Part shown: piece after piece, positions 24,015 to 32,109 of the stretch
Layout: every line of letters starts with the position of its first letter
How positions within the stretch are numbered: position 1 is the stretch's first letter
Translations under genes and position numbers: made by a program
The notes under the pieces: generated by a model
Told to the model about the DNA's origin: nothing
What the model saw: only the letters and a program-made list of their open reading frames with translations
Databases searched by the model: none
NCBI RefSeq assembly: GCF_019880245.1
Contig: NZ_CP082286.1
Location: forward strand, 2,746,521 to 2,810,520
DNA from: Halobaculum roseum
GTDB lineage: Archaea; Halobacteriota; Halobacteria; Halobacteriales; Haloferacaceae
Length of the DNA: 64,000 nt
Direction: 5' to 3'

Positions 24015-24445
24015 TGGTCGCCGACCGAACCACAGACGGCGTCCGCATCGCACAGCTGCTCGCCTCGGAGCTGGTCGGCGACGGCGACGCCCTCGCGGCC
24101 GTCCGCGTGAGCGACGCCGACCCCGACGTGGAGCCGACGACGCAGGGGACGCTCGCGTACCGGGTTCGGCTCGAAGACAGCGACGACGGCGAAGACGGAG
24201 CGGGCGCCGAGGGAAGCGAGGGCGCCGGCCGTCCGCTCGCGGAGGTGTACGTCCACCCCGAGCGCGCGCACGTCGAGTTCGTCGTCGCTCCCGACGCCGC
24301 CGCGACCGCGGCGGAAGACTCCGGCCTGCGCGTGCGCCCGAAGGCGGTCACGCCCCCGCGGACGGTCGTCTTCGTCGAGGACGGCGCACAGGTGAAGCGG
24401 GTGCTACCGGCGTTCGAGGCCGTCGTGAGCTCCGACGCAACGTAA
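24014..24445 (+). CDS. Conserved haloarchaeal protein coupled to the DUF2240 gene
   Basis: 143 residues from ATG 24014, which shares one base with the stop of the upstream gene; a GTG at 24011 is an alternative. The sequence alternates short strands and helices ('TDGVRIAQLLASELVGDG', 'TLAYRVRLED', 'HVEFVVAPD', 'PRTVVFVEDGAQVKRVLPAF') around an acidic loop. No catalytic motif or known domain is recognisable. The coupling suggests that the two products work together. Confidence 0.75.
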   Translation: MVADRTTDGVRIAQLLASELVGDGDALAAVRVSDADPDVEPTTQGTLAYRVRLEDSDDGEDGAGAEGSEGAGRPLAEVYVHPERAHVEFVVAPDAAATAAEDSGLRVRPKAVTPPRTVVFVEDGAQVKRVLPAFEAVVSSDAT

Positions 24446-24570
24446 CGCGGCAGGCACAGATACGGTAAGGGCGGCAGCGTCGGAGTGATGACGCCGCCGG
24501 CGACGCCGACGGCGACGGGGACAGTGGTGACGCCGATGGCAACGACGCCGGCGGCGGCGACAATGCCGGG

Positions 24571-25236
24571 TTACAGCTCCCGGAGGATGCCGGGGAGGTC
24601 CCGGGCGAGGCGGTCGCGTGCGACCGTCGCGTCCGCCTCCGGCGCGGGGTCGTCCCCCTCGCCGAGGACGTGGACGGTTCGCAGCCCCGCCGCGGCGGCG
24701 CCCCGCACGTCCTCGACCGGATGGTCGCCGACGAACGCCGTCTCGTCCGGGTCGCTCCCGAGCCCGTCCAACAGCGCTTCGAAGGCGCGCTCGTCGGGCT
24801 TGCCCGCGGGGAGGTCCCCCGAGATGTGGACGGTGTCGAACGCGTCCCACCAGCCGAGGTAGTCGAGCTTCGCCGACTGCGCGCGCACGGGGCCGTTGGT
24901 GAGCAGGCCGACGCGGTACTCCTCGCGGAGGGACGCCACGAGCTCCCGAACGCCGGGCACGGGGACGAGCGCGGTCGTCACCGCCTCGCGGTAGGCGTCG
25001 GCCAGGGCGGCCGGGTCCGCCTCCGCGTCGTGCGGTTCCAGCAGCTCGGCGAAGACGGGCTCCCTGCTGTCGGCGGTGCGGTGGTTGGCGTGGGCGTCGA
25101 GGTACGCCGCCCGGTCGACGGCGTCGGTCAACTCCGGGGCGCCGGCGGCGTCGAGCGCGTCCGCGAGGATGCGCGCCCGCGAGCGTTCCGGGACGGCGAG
25201 CGTGGCGTCGAGGTCGAACCCGACCGCGCGTATCAC
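24571..25236 (-). CDS. HAD-superfamily hydrolase
   Basis: 221 residues from GTG 25236, chosen because the HAD fold begins within six residues. Motif I 'FDLDAT' (D8 nucleophile, D10 acid), motif II 'LLTNGP', motif III Lys in 'LPAGKPDERAF' and motif IV 'FVGDHPVEDVRGA' are complete, so it should be an active phosphatase or related enzyme with a type I alpha-helical cap ('LADALDAAGAPEL...'). The substrate may be a small phosphorylated metabolite such as phosphoglycolate; the sequence does not decide. It is divergent from nurA. Confidence 0.9.
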   Translation of the reverse strand: MIRAVGFDLDATLAVPERSRARILADALDAAGAPELTDAVDRAAYLDAHANHRTADSREPVFAELLEPHDAEADPAALADAYREAVTTALVPVPGVRELVASLREEYRVGLLTNGPVRAQSAKLDYLGWWDAFDTVHISGDLPAGKPDERAFEALLDGLGSDPDETAFVGDHPVEDVRGAAAAGLRTVHVLGEGDDPAPEADATVARDRLARDLPGILREL

Positions 25237-25366
25237 GACCGGGGGAAGGGTGCGGGAGGGTATGAAGACAGCGACGCCGGCGGACCGGGCGGCGTGCGGG
25301 CGGGCGGGACGATTTCCCACGTCGCCGACCGCACCGCTTTTGCGCCGTCGGCGCCCGCGTTCGGCC

Positions 25367-26620
25367 GTGACGCTGGACCCCGTACACGTCGACACCATCG
25401 CCTACCTCGCCTCGGCCATCGCCGACGGGGTCGACGACGCCGACCACGACGACCTCGCGGGCACGGCGTGGGCGGAGTGGCTCGACCCCCTCCACGACGA
25501 CGGCCGGGTCGTGTTGGAGGCACTCGGCGACCACGAGCTGCGGCGCACGCCCGTCGAGGACGCCGCGCTCGCGGACCGACCGTTCGAGACGAGCCACGGC
25601 GTCGACTCCGGCACGCTCAACCCCACATCGTTCAAGAACGGCCTCGTGCTCGACGTGGCGCAGGCGGCGATGGGCGCCGAGCCGACGGATCTGGACCTCC
25701 ACCGCGCGCGCTCCATCGTCGTCACGGTCCACGCCAACGACGCGACGGTGGTCTTCCCCGACGTGCCCGACGGCTGGATGCCGTACGACGACGGCAACTC
25801 CGAGCGCCGGGTGCTGAAGGTGCCCCGGAGCCGCCGGTTCGCCGACGAGATGGTCCACGAGCTGGCGCTGTCGCTGGCGGAGTCCCACCACGCGCGCAAA
25901 CACCTCGAACGAGGCGAGGTGTCGGACCTGCTCGTGCTCGACGGCCCGCTGTACCCCAAACGCCTGCTCAACTGGGCGACCCGCGACCGGGAGCTGCGCG
26001 AGGTCGCCCACGGCGAGACGGTGCAGGAGGCGGTGCGGACGTACGTCCGGCTCGTCGAGTCGTGTATCGAGCGCGACGTGCCCGTGCTCGGGTTCGTGAA
26101 GAACCCGACCTCGGGGTACATCACCCGGACCCTCGACCGCAAGGGCGTCGAGGCGCCGTGGCCCGACGACGCCGCGCTGTTCACCCGGCTGCTGGAGCGA
26201 CGACCGGACGGCGAGCGGGCGGACGACGCGATCACGTTCACCTCGTGGCTGCGCTCGCGGGGCGGTTCGGATTCGCCGCTGGCGAGCGACGGCGACGCCC
26301 TCGGCGTCGAGCGCGACCTCGACCCGTCCGGGTACGAGGTGACGTTCATGCACGTGTACGAACCCCGCGAGGACGTGCTGTTCAAGGTCGAGGCGCCGGC
26401 GGCGTTCACGGACGACCCGACGACGCGCGAGCGCCTCACCCGGCAGGTGATCTCGGAGGTCGCCGCCGAGGCCGGCCCGCCGACGCCCGTGGCGAAGGCC
26501 GACGAGCTGGCGCGGATCGGCGTCGGCGAGACGAAGGCGCTGCGCGGGAAGTTCGAGGAACGCTTCGGCGCCGAGCACCTGCGGACGTACGACGACGTTC
26601 GGTGGACTGAGTCGGAGTGA
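25367..26620 (+). CDS. nurA: NurA-type DNA end-resection nuclease
   Basis: 417 residues from GTG 25367, with CGCTTTTGCG about 27 nt upstream as promoter. The opening 'LDPVHVDTIAYLASAIADG' and 'SHGVDSGTLNPTSFKNG' (D80, metal-binding region) and later 'LLVLDGPLYPKRLLNW' and 'VPVLGFVKNPTSGYI' match haloarchaeal NurA, an RNase H-like 5'-3' nuclease that works with the HerA hexamer to resect double-strand breaks. The gene for HerA lies 480 nt downstream, separated by one small opposite-strand gene. The identification rests on family resemblance plus this pairing. Confidence 0.85.
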   Translation: MTLDPVHVDTIAYLASAIADGVDDADHDDLAGTAWAEWLDPLHDDGRVVLEALGDHELRRTPVEDAALADRPFETSHGVDSGTLNPTSFKNGLVLDVAQAAMGAEPTDLDLHRARSIVVTVHANDATVVFPDVPDGWMPYDDGNSERRVLKVPRSRRFADEMVHELALSLAESHHARKHLERGEVSDLLVLDGPLYPKRLLNWATRDRELREVAHGETVQEAVRTYVRLVESCIERDVPVLGFVKNPTSGYITRTLDRKGVEAPWPDDAALFTRLLERRPDGERADDAITFTSWLRSRGGSDSPLASDGDALGVERDLDPSGYEVTFMHVYEPREDVLFKVEAPAAFTDDPTTRERLTRQVISEVAAEAGPPTPVAKADELARIGVGETKALRGKFEERFGAEHLRTYDDVRWTESE

Positions 26621-26662
26621 CGCCGGGGGCGGCATCGACCGAAGCGGCGTCGACCCGGACGG

Positions 26663-26998
26663 TCACTCGGGGTCGCGCTTCTCGACTTCGATCTCCACGT
26701 CCGCCTCGCGGACGCCGACGCGGGCGAACTGCGTTCGGACGTGTTCCTTCGCGGCAGCGAGCGCCTGCTCGCGGGTGTCGAACCCGCGGGGCGCGGGCGA
26801 CTCGAAGGCGACGCGGATCGCCTCGCCGTCGACGACCAGCTCCGAGCCGCCGGACTCCACCTCGTAGAACGCGTCACACACCCACACGTACGGCGCGTCC
26901 TCGTCGGGCGCGCCCTTGAACGTCGGCGCGCGCTCGCCGCGCTCGTACACCGTGCCGGTGAGCGCGGTGCCGCCGCCGCGCCCGCGGACGAGTAACAT
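26663..26998 (-). CDS. Conserved haloarchaeal protein inside the nurA-herA interval
   Basis: 111 residues from ATG 26998. It contains 'LLVRGRGGGTALTGTVYERG', 'DAPYVWVCDAFYEVESGG' and a C-terminal amphipathic helix 'TREQALAAAKEHVRTQFARV'. I associate this with a small haloarchaeal family, perhaps DUF7113, but have no function for it. It lies antisense in orientation between nurA and herA. CGCTTTTCC (read leftward, around 27023-27032) gives it a promoter that is back to back with that of herA. Confidence 0.75.
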   Translation of the reverse strand: MLLVRGRGGGTALTGTVYERGERAPTFKGAPDEDAPYVWVCDAFYEVESGGSELVVDGEAIRVAFESPAPRGFDTREQALAAAKEHVRTQFARVGVREADVEIEVEKRDPE

Positions 26999-27103
26999 AG
27001 CGAAAAGTAGCCGTCCGAGTCGGAAAAGCGGTCGCATCCGGGCCGAGCGCGGGCCCGTCGCCCGACGGATACGGTTTTCACCCCGGGTCACGCAGGCCGT
27101 GAC

Positions 27104-29128
27104 ATGACCGACGCCGGAGAGCCGAACCTCGGCGACTTCGAGGACCCCGGCCAGTTCGACGAGACGGGCAACGGCGACGCGAGCGGGGGCGAGGCCGACG
27201 ACCCCGAGGACGGCGCGGGAGACTCGGCAGACTCAGCCGACGAGGCGACGGGTGGGTCGGCGGACGAGCGGGCGGGCGCCGACGAGGGCGCGACCCGCGA
27301 GGGCGACGCCACGGCTTCCTCCACCGCCGGCACCGGCGACAGCGACAGCGACACCGACGCCGACGCGGACTCCGGGTTCGCACAGTACGCGATGGAGGCG
27401 GCGGAGGCGGGGACCGCCGACGGCATCGGGACCGTCTCGGTCGCCCAGGGGTTGCGCGTCGCCGAGGACGACGACGAGACGAGCCTCAAGGCGTTCGTCA
27501 CCGTCGGGAACCGTGACGACGTCCGCATCGGGAAGTACCTGATCGTGCCGTACCCCGACGGCGAGCAGTTGTTCTGTCGAATCACGGCGCTGGAGTACGA
27601 CCAGGAGTTCCGCACAGACGACGCGACCGAACTGACCGCGCGCCGGCGGATGCAGACGGGTGGGGGCGAGTTCACCGAGGCCGACTACAAGTATCTCGCC
27701 GAGCTGTCGCCCGTAGCCGTGTTGTTCGAGGACAGCGAGGCGCGAAGCGCCTCGGGAAGCCGGACGGAGTCCGGCGACGCCGACCTGAAGCGCCGGATGG
27801 TCGACCGCGTGCCCAAGCCGGGCGCGCTGGTCCGGCAGGCGGGCGACGCCGAGCAGATCAAGACCGGGCTCGCGATCCCCGAGGACGGCGTGTTCCTCGG
27901 CCACCTCTCGGTCGGCGGCGAGAAGGTGCGGACCGCGGCGGAGCCGCCGACCGTCGACTACCGGCTGAAGGACGACTACGCCGACGGCGACCCGCTCGTG
28001 TTCCGGCACACGCTCGTCGCCGGCGGCACCGGCTCGGGGAAGACCCACGGCGCCAAGAACGTCCTCCGACAGTACCTCGGGCGCACCTACGAGACCGACG
28101 ACGGGCGCGACGCGCGCGCGGCCGTCGTGATGTTCGACCCGCAGGACGAGTACGCCCAGATGCACGACGACAACCCCGCGCTCGACGAGGAGCTGGCGCG
28201 GCGGCTCGAACGCGAGAACGTCGCCTACGGCGGCCACGACGACACGATCGCGCTGGTGCCGAAGGAGGCGGGAGTCAGCTACCCGGGGCGCGGACATCGC
28301 GCGGAGCAGGTCGAGTTCACGATCCCGTTCTCGGTCGTGAACGAGTACGACATGCCCTGGCTCGTCGCCGGCGCGTCGCTCAACGAGAACCAGTACCCCG
28401 CGCTGCTCACGCTCATCAACCGCTTCTTCCGCAACTACGACGACGGCACCTACCGGCAGTTCCTGAACTTCCTCGACGATCCGGCGCTGAAGGAGGAGCT
28501 CGACGAGACCGGCCGCGTCCACGAGGCCACCTTCGACGCGGTGAAGCGGCGCGTGCGCAGCGTGCCCTCGGGTGTGTTCGACCAGGACGCGACGCCGATC
28601 ACGGAGCTAGACACGACGCTCGTTCGCCCGGGCGGGCTGACGGTCGTGCCCACCTACCACCTCTCGTCGGCGCGCGCTAAGGAGATGTTCGTGCTCGCGG
28701 TGTCGGCGATGCTCGTCGACGACAAGCTCTCGAACTCGCCGCGGAGCGCGCGGATCGACGAGACGCCGCTCGTGCTCGGCATGGACGAGGCGCACAACTT
28801 CCTCTCGGGCGCCGACAACGTCCAGGCGCGGCAGGTGGTGTCGAAGTTCACCGAGGCGGCCAAGCAGGGGCGCAAGGAGCGCCTGGGGCTGTTCCTCATC
28901 ACGCAGGACCCCCAGGACATCGCCGACCCGGTGTTCAAGCAGGTGAACACCCGGCTCGTGCTCAACCTCGGCGATGAGGAGGCGATCAAGTCGGTGAACA
29001 TCCCGCCGTCGCTCGCGAAGAAGGTGCCGTACATGGAGAAGGGACAGCAGGTCGTCTACTCCCCGGACAACTCCGAGCCTGTGGAGGTGACCGGGCTGCC
29101 GGTGTGTGTGACCCGCCACGGGGAGTGA
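27104..29128 (+). CDS. herA: HerA-type hexameric ATPase
   Basis: 674 residues. The first 95 are a highly acidic low-complexity tail. A HAS-barrel-like beta domain follows ('GNRDDVRIGKYLIVPYPDG'), then the FtsK/HerA ATPase core with Walker A 'GGTGSGKT' (307-314), 'MFDPQDEYAQM', Walker B 'LVLGMDEAHNFL' and the sensor/arginine region 'LFLITQDPQDIADPVFKQ'. HerA translocates DNA and stimulates NurA during homologous recombination. The first 90 residues lack defined structure and look specific to this lineage. CGGTTTTCAC about 30 nt before the ATG is the probable TATA element. Confidence 0.92.
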   Translation: MTDAGEPNLGDFEDPGQFDETGNGDASGGEADDPEDGAGDSADSADEATGGSADERAGADEGATREGDATASSTAGTGDSDSDTDADADSGFAQYAMEAAEAGTADGIGTVSVAQGLRVAEDDDETSLKAFVTVGNRDDVRIGKYLIVPYPDGEQLFCRITALEYDQEFRTDDATELTARRRMQTGGGEFTEADYKYLAELSPVAVLFEDSEARSASGSRTESGDADLKRRMVDRVPKPGALVRQAGDAEQIKTGLAIPEDGVFLGHLSVGGEKVRTAAEPPTVDYRLKDDYADGDPLVFRHTLVAGGTGSGKTHGAKNVLRQYLGRTYETDDGRDARAAVVMFDPQDEYAQMHDDNPALDEELARRLERENVAYGGHDDTIALVPKEAGVSYPGRGHRAEQVEFTIPFSVVNEYDMPWLVAGASLNENQYPALLTLINRFFRNYDDGTYRQFLNFLDDPALKEELDETGRVHEATFDAVKRRVRSVPSGVFDQDATPITELDTTLVRPGGLTVVPTYHLSSARAKEMFVLAVSAMLVDDKLSNSPRSARIDETPLVLGMDEAHNFLSGADNVQARQVVSKFTEAAKQGRKERLGLFLITQDPQDIADPVFKQVNTRLVLNLGDEEAIKSVNIPPSLAKKVPYMEKGQQVVYSPDNSEPVEVTGLPVCVTRHGE

Positions 29129-29171
29129 TCGGCGGCGGGGACGGGTGAGGGTCCGTCCGGCGCACGTCGCC

Positions 29172-29243
29172 ACCGTTCGTCGGCTCGCTCGGTTCTGTCG
29201 ATCCCGTCGGTTCTGTCGGTTGCGTCGATTCAGTCGGTTCCGT
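29172..29243. repeat. 9-bp tandem repeat, eight units
   Basis: Eight consecutive 9-mers from 29172 (ACCGTTCGT, CGGCTCGCT, CGGTTCTGT, CGATCCCGT, CGGTTCTGT, CGGTTGCGT, CGATTCAGT, CGGTTCCGT) form an array 43 nt after the herA stop. The period is strict although the sequence drifts. Nothing suggests translation. The next promoter (CCTTTTTCTC, 29258-29267) follows immediately. Confidence 0.8.
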
Positions 29244-29289
29244 CGCCCGCGGGAGGACCTTTTTCTCGTCGTACGGGGATCGTTCGGGT

Positions 29290-29715
29290 ATGACCGACCG
29301 CATCCTGATCGGCGTGGACGACTCCGAGCAGGCGCGCGACGCGCTGACGTTCGCGGCCGACGAGTGGCGCGACGCGGACCTGGTGCTGGTGACCGTGATC
29401 GACCCATCGGAGGCGGGACACACGCCGGGCGCGGGCATCCCCAGCGGGGCCGAGCAGTGGTACGAGCGCCGGAAGTCCGACGCCGAGGAGTTGCTCGCGG
29501 CGTCGGCCGACTCGCTCGACATCGCCGGCACCGTCGAAACCGCGACGACGGTCGGCAAGCCCGCGGCCGCCATCGTCGAGTACGCCGCCGACCACGACAT
29601 CGACCACATCGTCGTTGGGAGTCACGGTCGAAGCGGCATCTCGCGGATCGTGCTCGGCAGCGTCGCGGAGGCGGTCGTCCGCAACTCCCCGGTTCCAGTC
29701 ACCGTCGTCAGGTAG
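29290..29715 (+). CDS. UspA-family universal stress protein
   Basis: 141 residues, a single Usp domain. 'RILIGVDDSEQARDAL' opens the fold, and the ATP-binding loop 'GSHGRSGISRIVLGSVAE' follows the G-2x-G-9x-G(S/T) pattern of ATP-binding members, ending 'NSPVPVTVV'. It is cytoplasmic and probably dimeric, with a role in stress physiology not further defined. CCTTTTTCTC about 28 nt before the ATG is a good promoter, and a 9-bp repeat array lies just upstream of that. Confidence 0.92.
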   Translation: MTDRILIGVDDSEQARDALTFAADEWRDADLVLVTVIDPSEAGHTPGAGIPSGAEQWYERRKSDAEELLAASADSLDIAGTVETATTVGKPAAAIVEYAADHDIDHIVVGSHGRSGISRIVLGSVAEAVVRNSPVPVTVVR

Positions 29716-29815
29716 GACCGACGCGGACGACCGGCACGACCCCACGGCTCGACGCGGTTTCAACTTCGATAGCCGGGGGCGAGGGTTTAGGTCCGGGCCG
29801 GGACCCGCTGTGAGC

Positions 29816-30358
29816 ATGGGAGCGCGGAGCGCGGTCGTTCGCGGCGCAGTCGTACTGTTCATCGCGGCCCTGCTGGTCGGGCCGGCCGTCGGGGGGACGG
29901 CCGGCGCGCAGGCGGCGTCGTGTCAGGCGAACGGGAGCCAGCAGGTGTGTCTCACCGAGGCGAGCCTCGACGGGGAGACGCTGACGGCCGGGGAGTCGAC
30001 GGAGCTGTCGCTGACCGTCGAGAACACCGGGGAGGAACGGGCGACGGCGATCGTCGTCCTCAACGTCGTGAGCCCCGACAACGAGACGGACTCCTACGAG
30101 CTCCGGAAGCGCTCGCTGGAGCCCGGCGAGACGCTCACGGTCACGCAGTCGGTCGACGCGAGCACGCCCGGGGAGCACGGGCTGCAGGCGGTCGTCTACG
30201 GCGACGGCTACGAGCACCGCTTCGACGCCTCCGAACCGATGAGCGTCACCGTCGAGCGCCAGGGGCTCGGCGGCGACATCGACACGCCCGAGTACGCGCT
30301 CGCGGCGCTCGTCGGGTCGCTCGCGGTCATCGGCGGGATCGGCTACCTGCGGCGGTAA
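29816..30358 (+). CDS. Exported CARDB-like protein with C-terminal membrane anchor
   Basis: 180 residues from ATG 29816 (GTG 29810 also possible). A basic N-terminus and hydrophobic stretch 'VVLFIAALLVGPAVGG' form a signal peptide with likely cleavage after 'AGAQA'. The mature part has one cell-adhesion-type (CARDB/NEW3) beta-sandwich: 'LTAGESTELSLTVENTGEE', 'LEPGETLTVTQSV', 'GEHGLQAVVYGDGYEHRF'. It ends in a helix 'YALAALVGSLAVIGGIGYL' with two arginines, so it is anchored facing outward. Two cysteines near the mature N-terminus may form a disulfide. Function unknown. Confidence 0.8.
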   Translation: MGARSAVVRGAVVLFIAALLVGPAVGGTAGAQAASCQANGSQQVCLTEASLDGETLTAGESTELSLTVENTGEERATAIVVLNVVSPDNETDSYELRKRSLEPGETLTVTQSVDASTPGEHGLQAVVYGDGYEHRFDASEPMSVTVERQGLGGDIDTPEYALAALVGSLAVIGGIGYLRR

Positions 30359-30444
30359 CGGGCACGGTCGAACACGGTCGCGTCGGCGACGCCGTCGCTC
30401 GTCGGTCGCTTCGGCGGTCGTTCAAAGATCGGCCGCGGGCGCCG

Positions 30445-30858
30445 TCAGGCGTCGTCGTCGTCGATGACTTCGCCGACGGCGAAGTTGGATTTCACTTCGG
30501 TGATCTCGATCTTCACGCGCTCGCCGACCTCGGTGTCGGGGACGATGATCACGTACCCGCGCTCGACGCGGGCGATCCCGTCGCCCTGCTTCCCGAGGTC
30601 CTCGATCTCGACGTAGCGGATCTCGCCGCGCTCGACCGGCGGCTGCGGGCCGTCGTCGGTCGCGGTCGATCCCGCGGCGGTCGTGTCGCCGGCGTCGCCG
30701 CCGGCGCCCTCGCGCTCGATGAGCGCCACGCGGTACACGCCGCCGGGAGTCACCGACCCGGCGTCGACCTCGCGTTTCGGGATCTCGATCGTGTATCGGT
30801 CGTCGTCCTCGCGGACGTCCGCGCTGAACAGACAGATGAGTTCGTCGGAGATTTCCAC
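30445..30858 (-). CDS. TRAM-domain protein
   Basis: 137 residues. The C-terminal 60 form a TRAM RNA-binding barrel: 'VEIEDLGKQGDGIARVERGY', 'VIIVPDTEVGERVKIEITEV', 'NFAVGEVI'. Single-TRAM proteins in archaea act as RNA chaperones, including at low temperature. The N-terminal half ('LICLFSADVREDDDRYTIEI', 'VYRVALIERE') is a separate small beta domain linked by a Gly/Ala/Thr loop. The promoter candidate GGTATATGTC (read leftward) is at 30895-30904, about 40 nt upstream. Confidence 0.88.
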   Translation of the reverse strand: MEISDELICLFSADVREDDDRYTIEIPKREVDAGSVTPGGVYRVALIEREGAGGDAGDTTAAGSTATDDGPQPPVERGEIRYVEIEDLGKQGDGIARVERGYVIIVPDTEVGERVKIEITEVKSNFAVGEVIDDDDA

Positions 30859-30894
30859 GGAGATATCCCTCCACCCCGCACGTTCGGGCGATGT

Positions 30895-30904
30895 GACATA
30901 TACC
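30895..30904 (-). promoter_or_regulatory. TATA box of the TRAM gene
   Basis: Read leftward, GGTATATGTC stands out from GC-rich surroundings about 40 nt before the ATG at 30858, giving a leader near 12-15 nt. Confidence 0.5.
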
Positions 30905-30974
30905 TACCGCCGCACGGGAGCGACCCGCCCGCCGCGCCCGTCGGCGAGGGAAACCGATCCCGTCGCCCGCCGCA

Positions 30975-31748
30975 CTACCCGTCTCGCCGGCTCCCGTCCG
31001 GGTGTTTGGCGCCCTCGGAGTCGTGGACGACGACCTCCCCCGATTCAGTGGAGACGGGGTCGTAGTTGTCGCGGACGGCGATCGCCTCCTCCAACTCGCG
31101 GACGGCGCGCTCCTTCAGCGCCGCCGCGAGCGACTCGGCGTCCTCGCGGTCGATGTCGCGGCCGAGCCCCTCGCACTCGTGGGCGCGGACGGCCCCACCG
31201 GTGTCGTCGGTCTCGTCGGCTTCGTCGTCGGATCCCAGCGCGACGCTGTCGACGGCCTCGCCCATCGGCTGGCTCGTGCCCTCCAGATCGACCGAGAACG
31301 GATACGTCTCGCAGATGAGCGGCCGGTCGGCGTGGACCCCGCAGGCGCCGACGCCGTCCTCGTCTTCCTCGTAGAAGACGCAGTCGCCGCAGGAATCGGT
31401 TTGGAGCGCCCACTCGAACGTCTCACCGTCCGGCCCGTCGTCGCCGTCCACCAGCCCGTACGGCATCGGACGCGCCACGTCCCGCCAATCGCGGGCGTCG
31501 CCGCCCTCATCGCCGTCGCCGTCCGTCCTATCGCCCCCGTCGTCCTCGTCGGCGGTGCCGGCGGCGGCAGCCTCCTGCAGCCGCCGTACCTCGTCGGGGA
31601 ACACCGTCGCCGTGTGCGGGTCCTCGGCCTCGCTCTTACAACAGGCGCCACAGCGGGTGCACTCGAACCCGATAGTCTCGACGGCGTCGGCCAACTCGCT
31701 CACGTCGAGGGCGCGTGCGCGCTCCAGTTCGGCTTCAAGCGACTGCAC
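30975..31748 (-). CDS. YkgJ-type cysteine-cluster protein
   Basis: 257 residues from GTG 31748. The cysteine pattern is 'CTRCGACCKSE', 'CGDCVFY', 'GACGVHADRPLICETYPF' and a late 'HECEGLG', as in the Fe-S/zinc cysteine-cluster (YkgJ/UPF0153) family, whose members are thought to bind a metal cluster. A long acidic insertion (about 70-105) interrupts the first and second clusters, typical of haloarchaeal surface adaptation. Function unknown. CGTTTTGTTC, read leftward near 31769-31779, is a suitable TATA element for a nearly leaderless message. Confidence 0.85.
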   Translation of the reverse strand: MQSLEAELERARALDVSELADAVETIGFECTRCGACCKSEAEDPHTATVFPDEVRRLQEAAAAGTADEDDGGDRTDGDGDEGGDARDWRDVARPMPYGLVDGDDGPDGETFEWALQTDSCGDCVFYEEDEDGVGACGVHADRPLICETYPFSVDLEGTSQPMGEAVDSVALGSDDEADETDDTGGAVRAHECEGLGRDIDREDAESLAAALKERAVRELEEAIAVRDNYDPVSTESGEVVVHDSEGAKHPDGSRRDG

Positions 31749-31859
31749 GGTCGGTCGTGCGGCCCTTGCGAACAAAACGTCGTCGGGCCTCCCGACGAGG
31801 TCAGTTCGCTCTACACCGCTCGGGAGTGCTCGGTATCCGCCCGGACCTGTCTTAGCGAG

Positions 31860-31869
31860 GTTTAAGTAG
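31860..31869 (+). promoter_or_regulatory. TATA box of the 70-residue protein gene
   Basis: GTTTAAGTAG lies about 26 nt before the ATG at 31891, a textbook leaderless spacing. Confidence 0.6.
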
Positions 31870-31890
31870 TTTCGTCGTTTTGACACGAGT

Positions 31891-32103
31891 ATGTCGGCCG
31901 CATCCGACCGGTCACCCGAGGACGTGCGCACGCCCGACCCCCGCTTTTCCGCCCCGTCCGGGCTCCGAGCGGCGGTGGTTCGCCACGACGGCGAGCCGGA
32001 CCGGTGTACGGTGTATCCGGAGGACGCAGACGACGTGGCCCTCGTGACGACGTGGCTCTCGGTCGACGCCGACTGCCTCGTCGCCCTCGACGACGCCCGC
32101 TGA
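31891..32103 (+). CDS. Small conserved haloarchaeal protein (DUF7511-like)
   Basis: 70 residues. The C-terminal 45 ('LRAAVVRHDGEPDRCTVYPE', 'DADDVALVTTWLSVDADCLV') fit a short haloarchaeal family that I recall as DUF7511; members carry the 'RxDxxPDRCTxxPxD' signature. No function is known. It ends 6 nt before the end of the convergent metallo-hydrolase gene and is divergent from the cysteine-cluster protein gene. Confidence 0.75.
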   Translation: MSAASDRSPEDVRTPDPRFSAPSGLRAAVVRHDGEPDRCTVYPEDADDVALVTTWLSVDADCLVALDDAR

Positions 32104-32109
32104 CGACGG

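Noticed and set aside
24446-24570. Possible repeat or small gene between two convergent genes
   Set aside because: GACGCCGACGGCGACG runs are visible but have no stable period, and no frame shows coding character.
29145-29813. Open frame across the 9-bp repeat and antisense-like part of uspA
   Set aside because: It yields an Arg-rich repeat peptide and then an out-of-frame reading of uspA; the repeat is better treated as non-coding.
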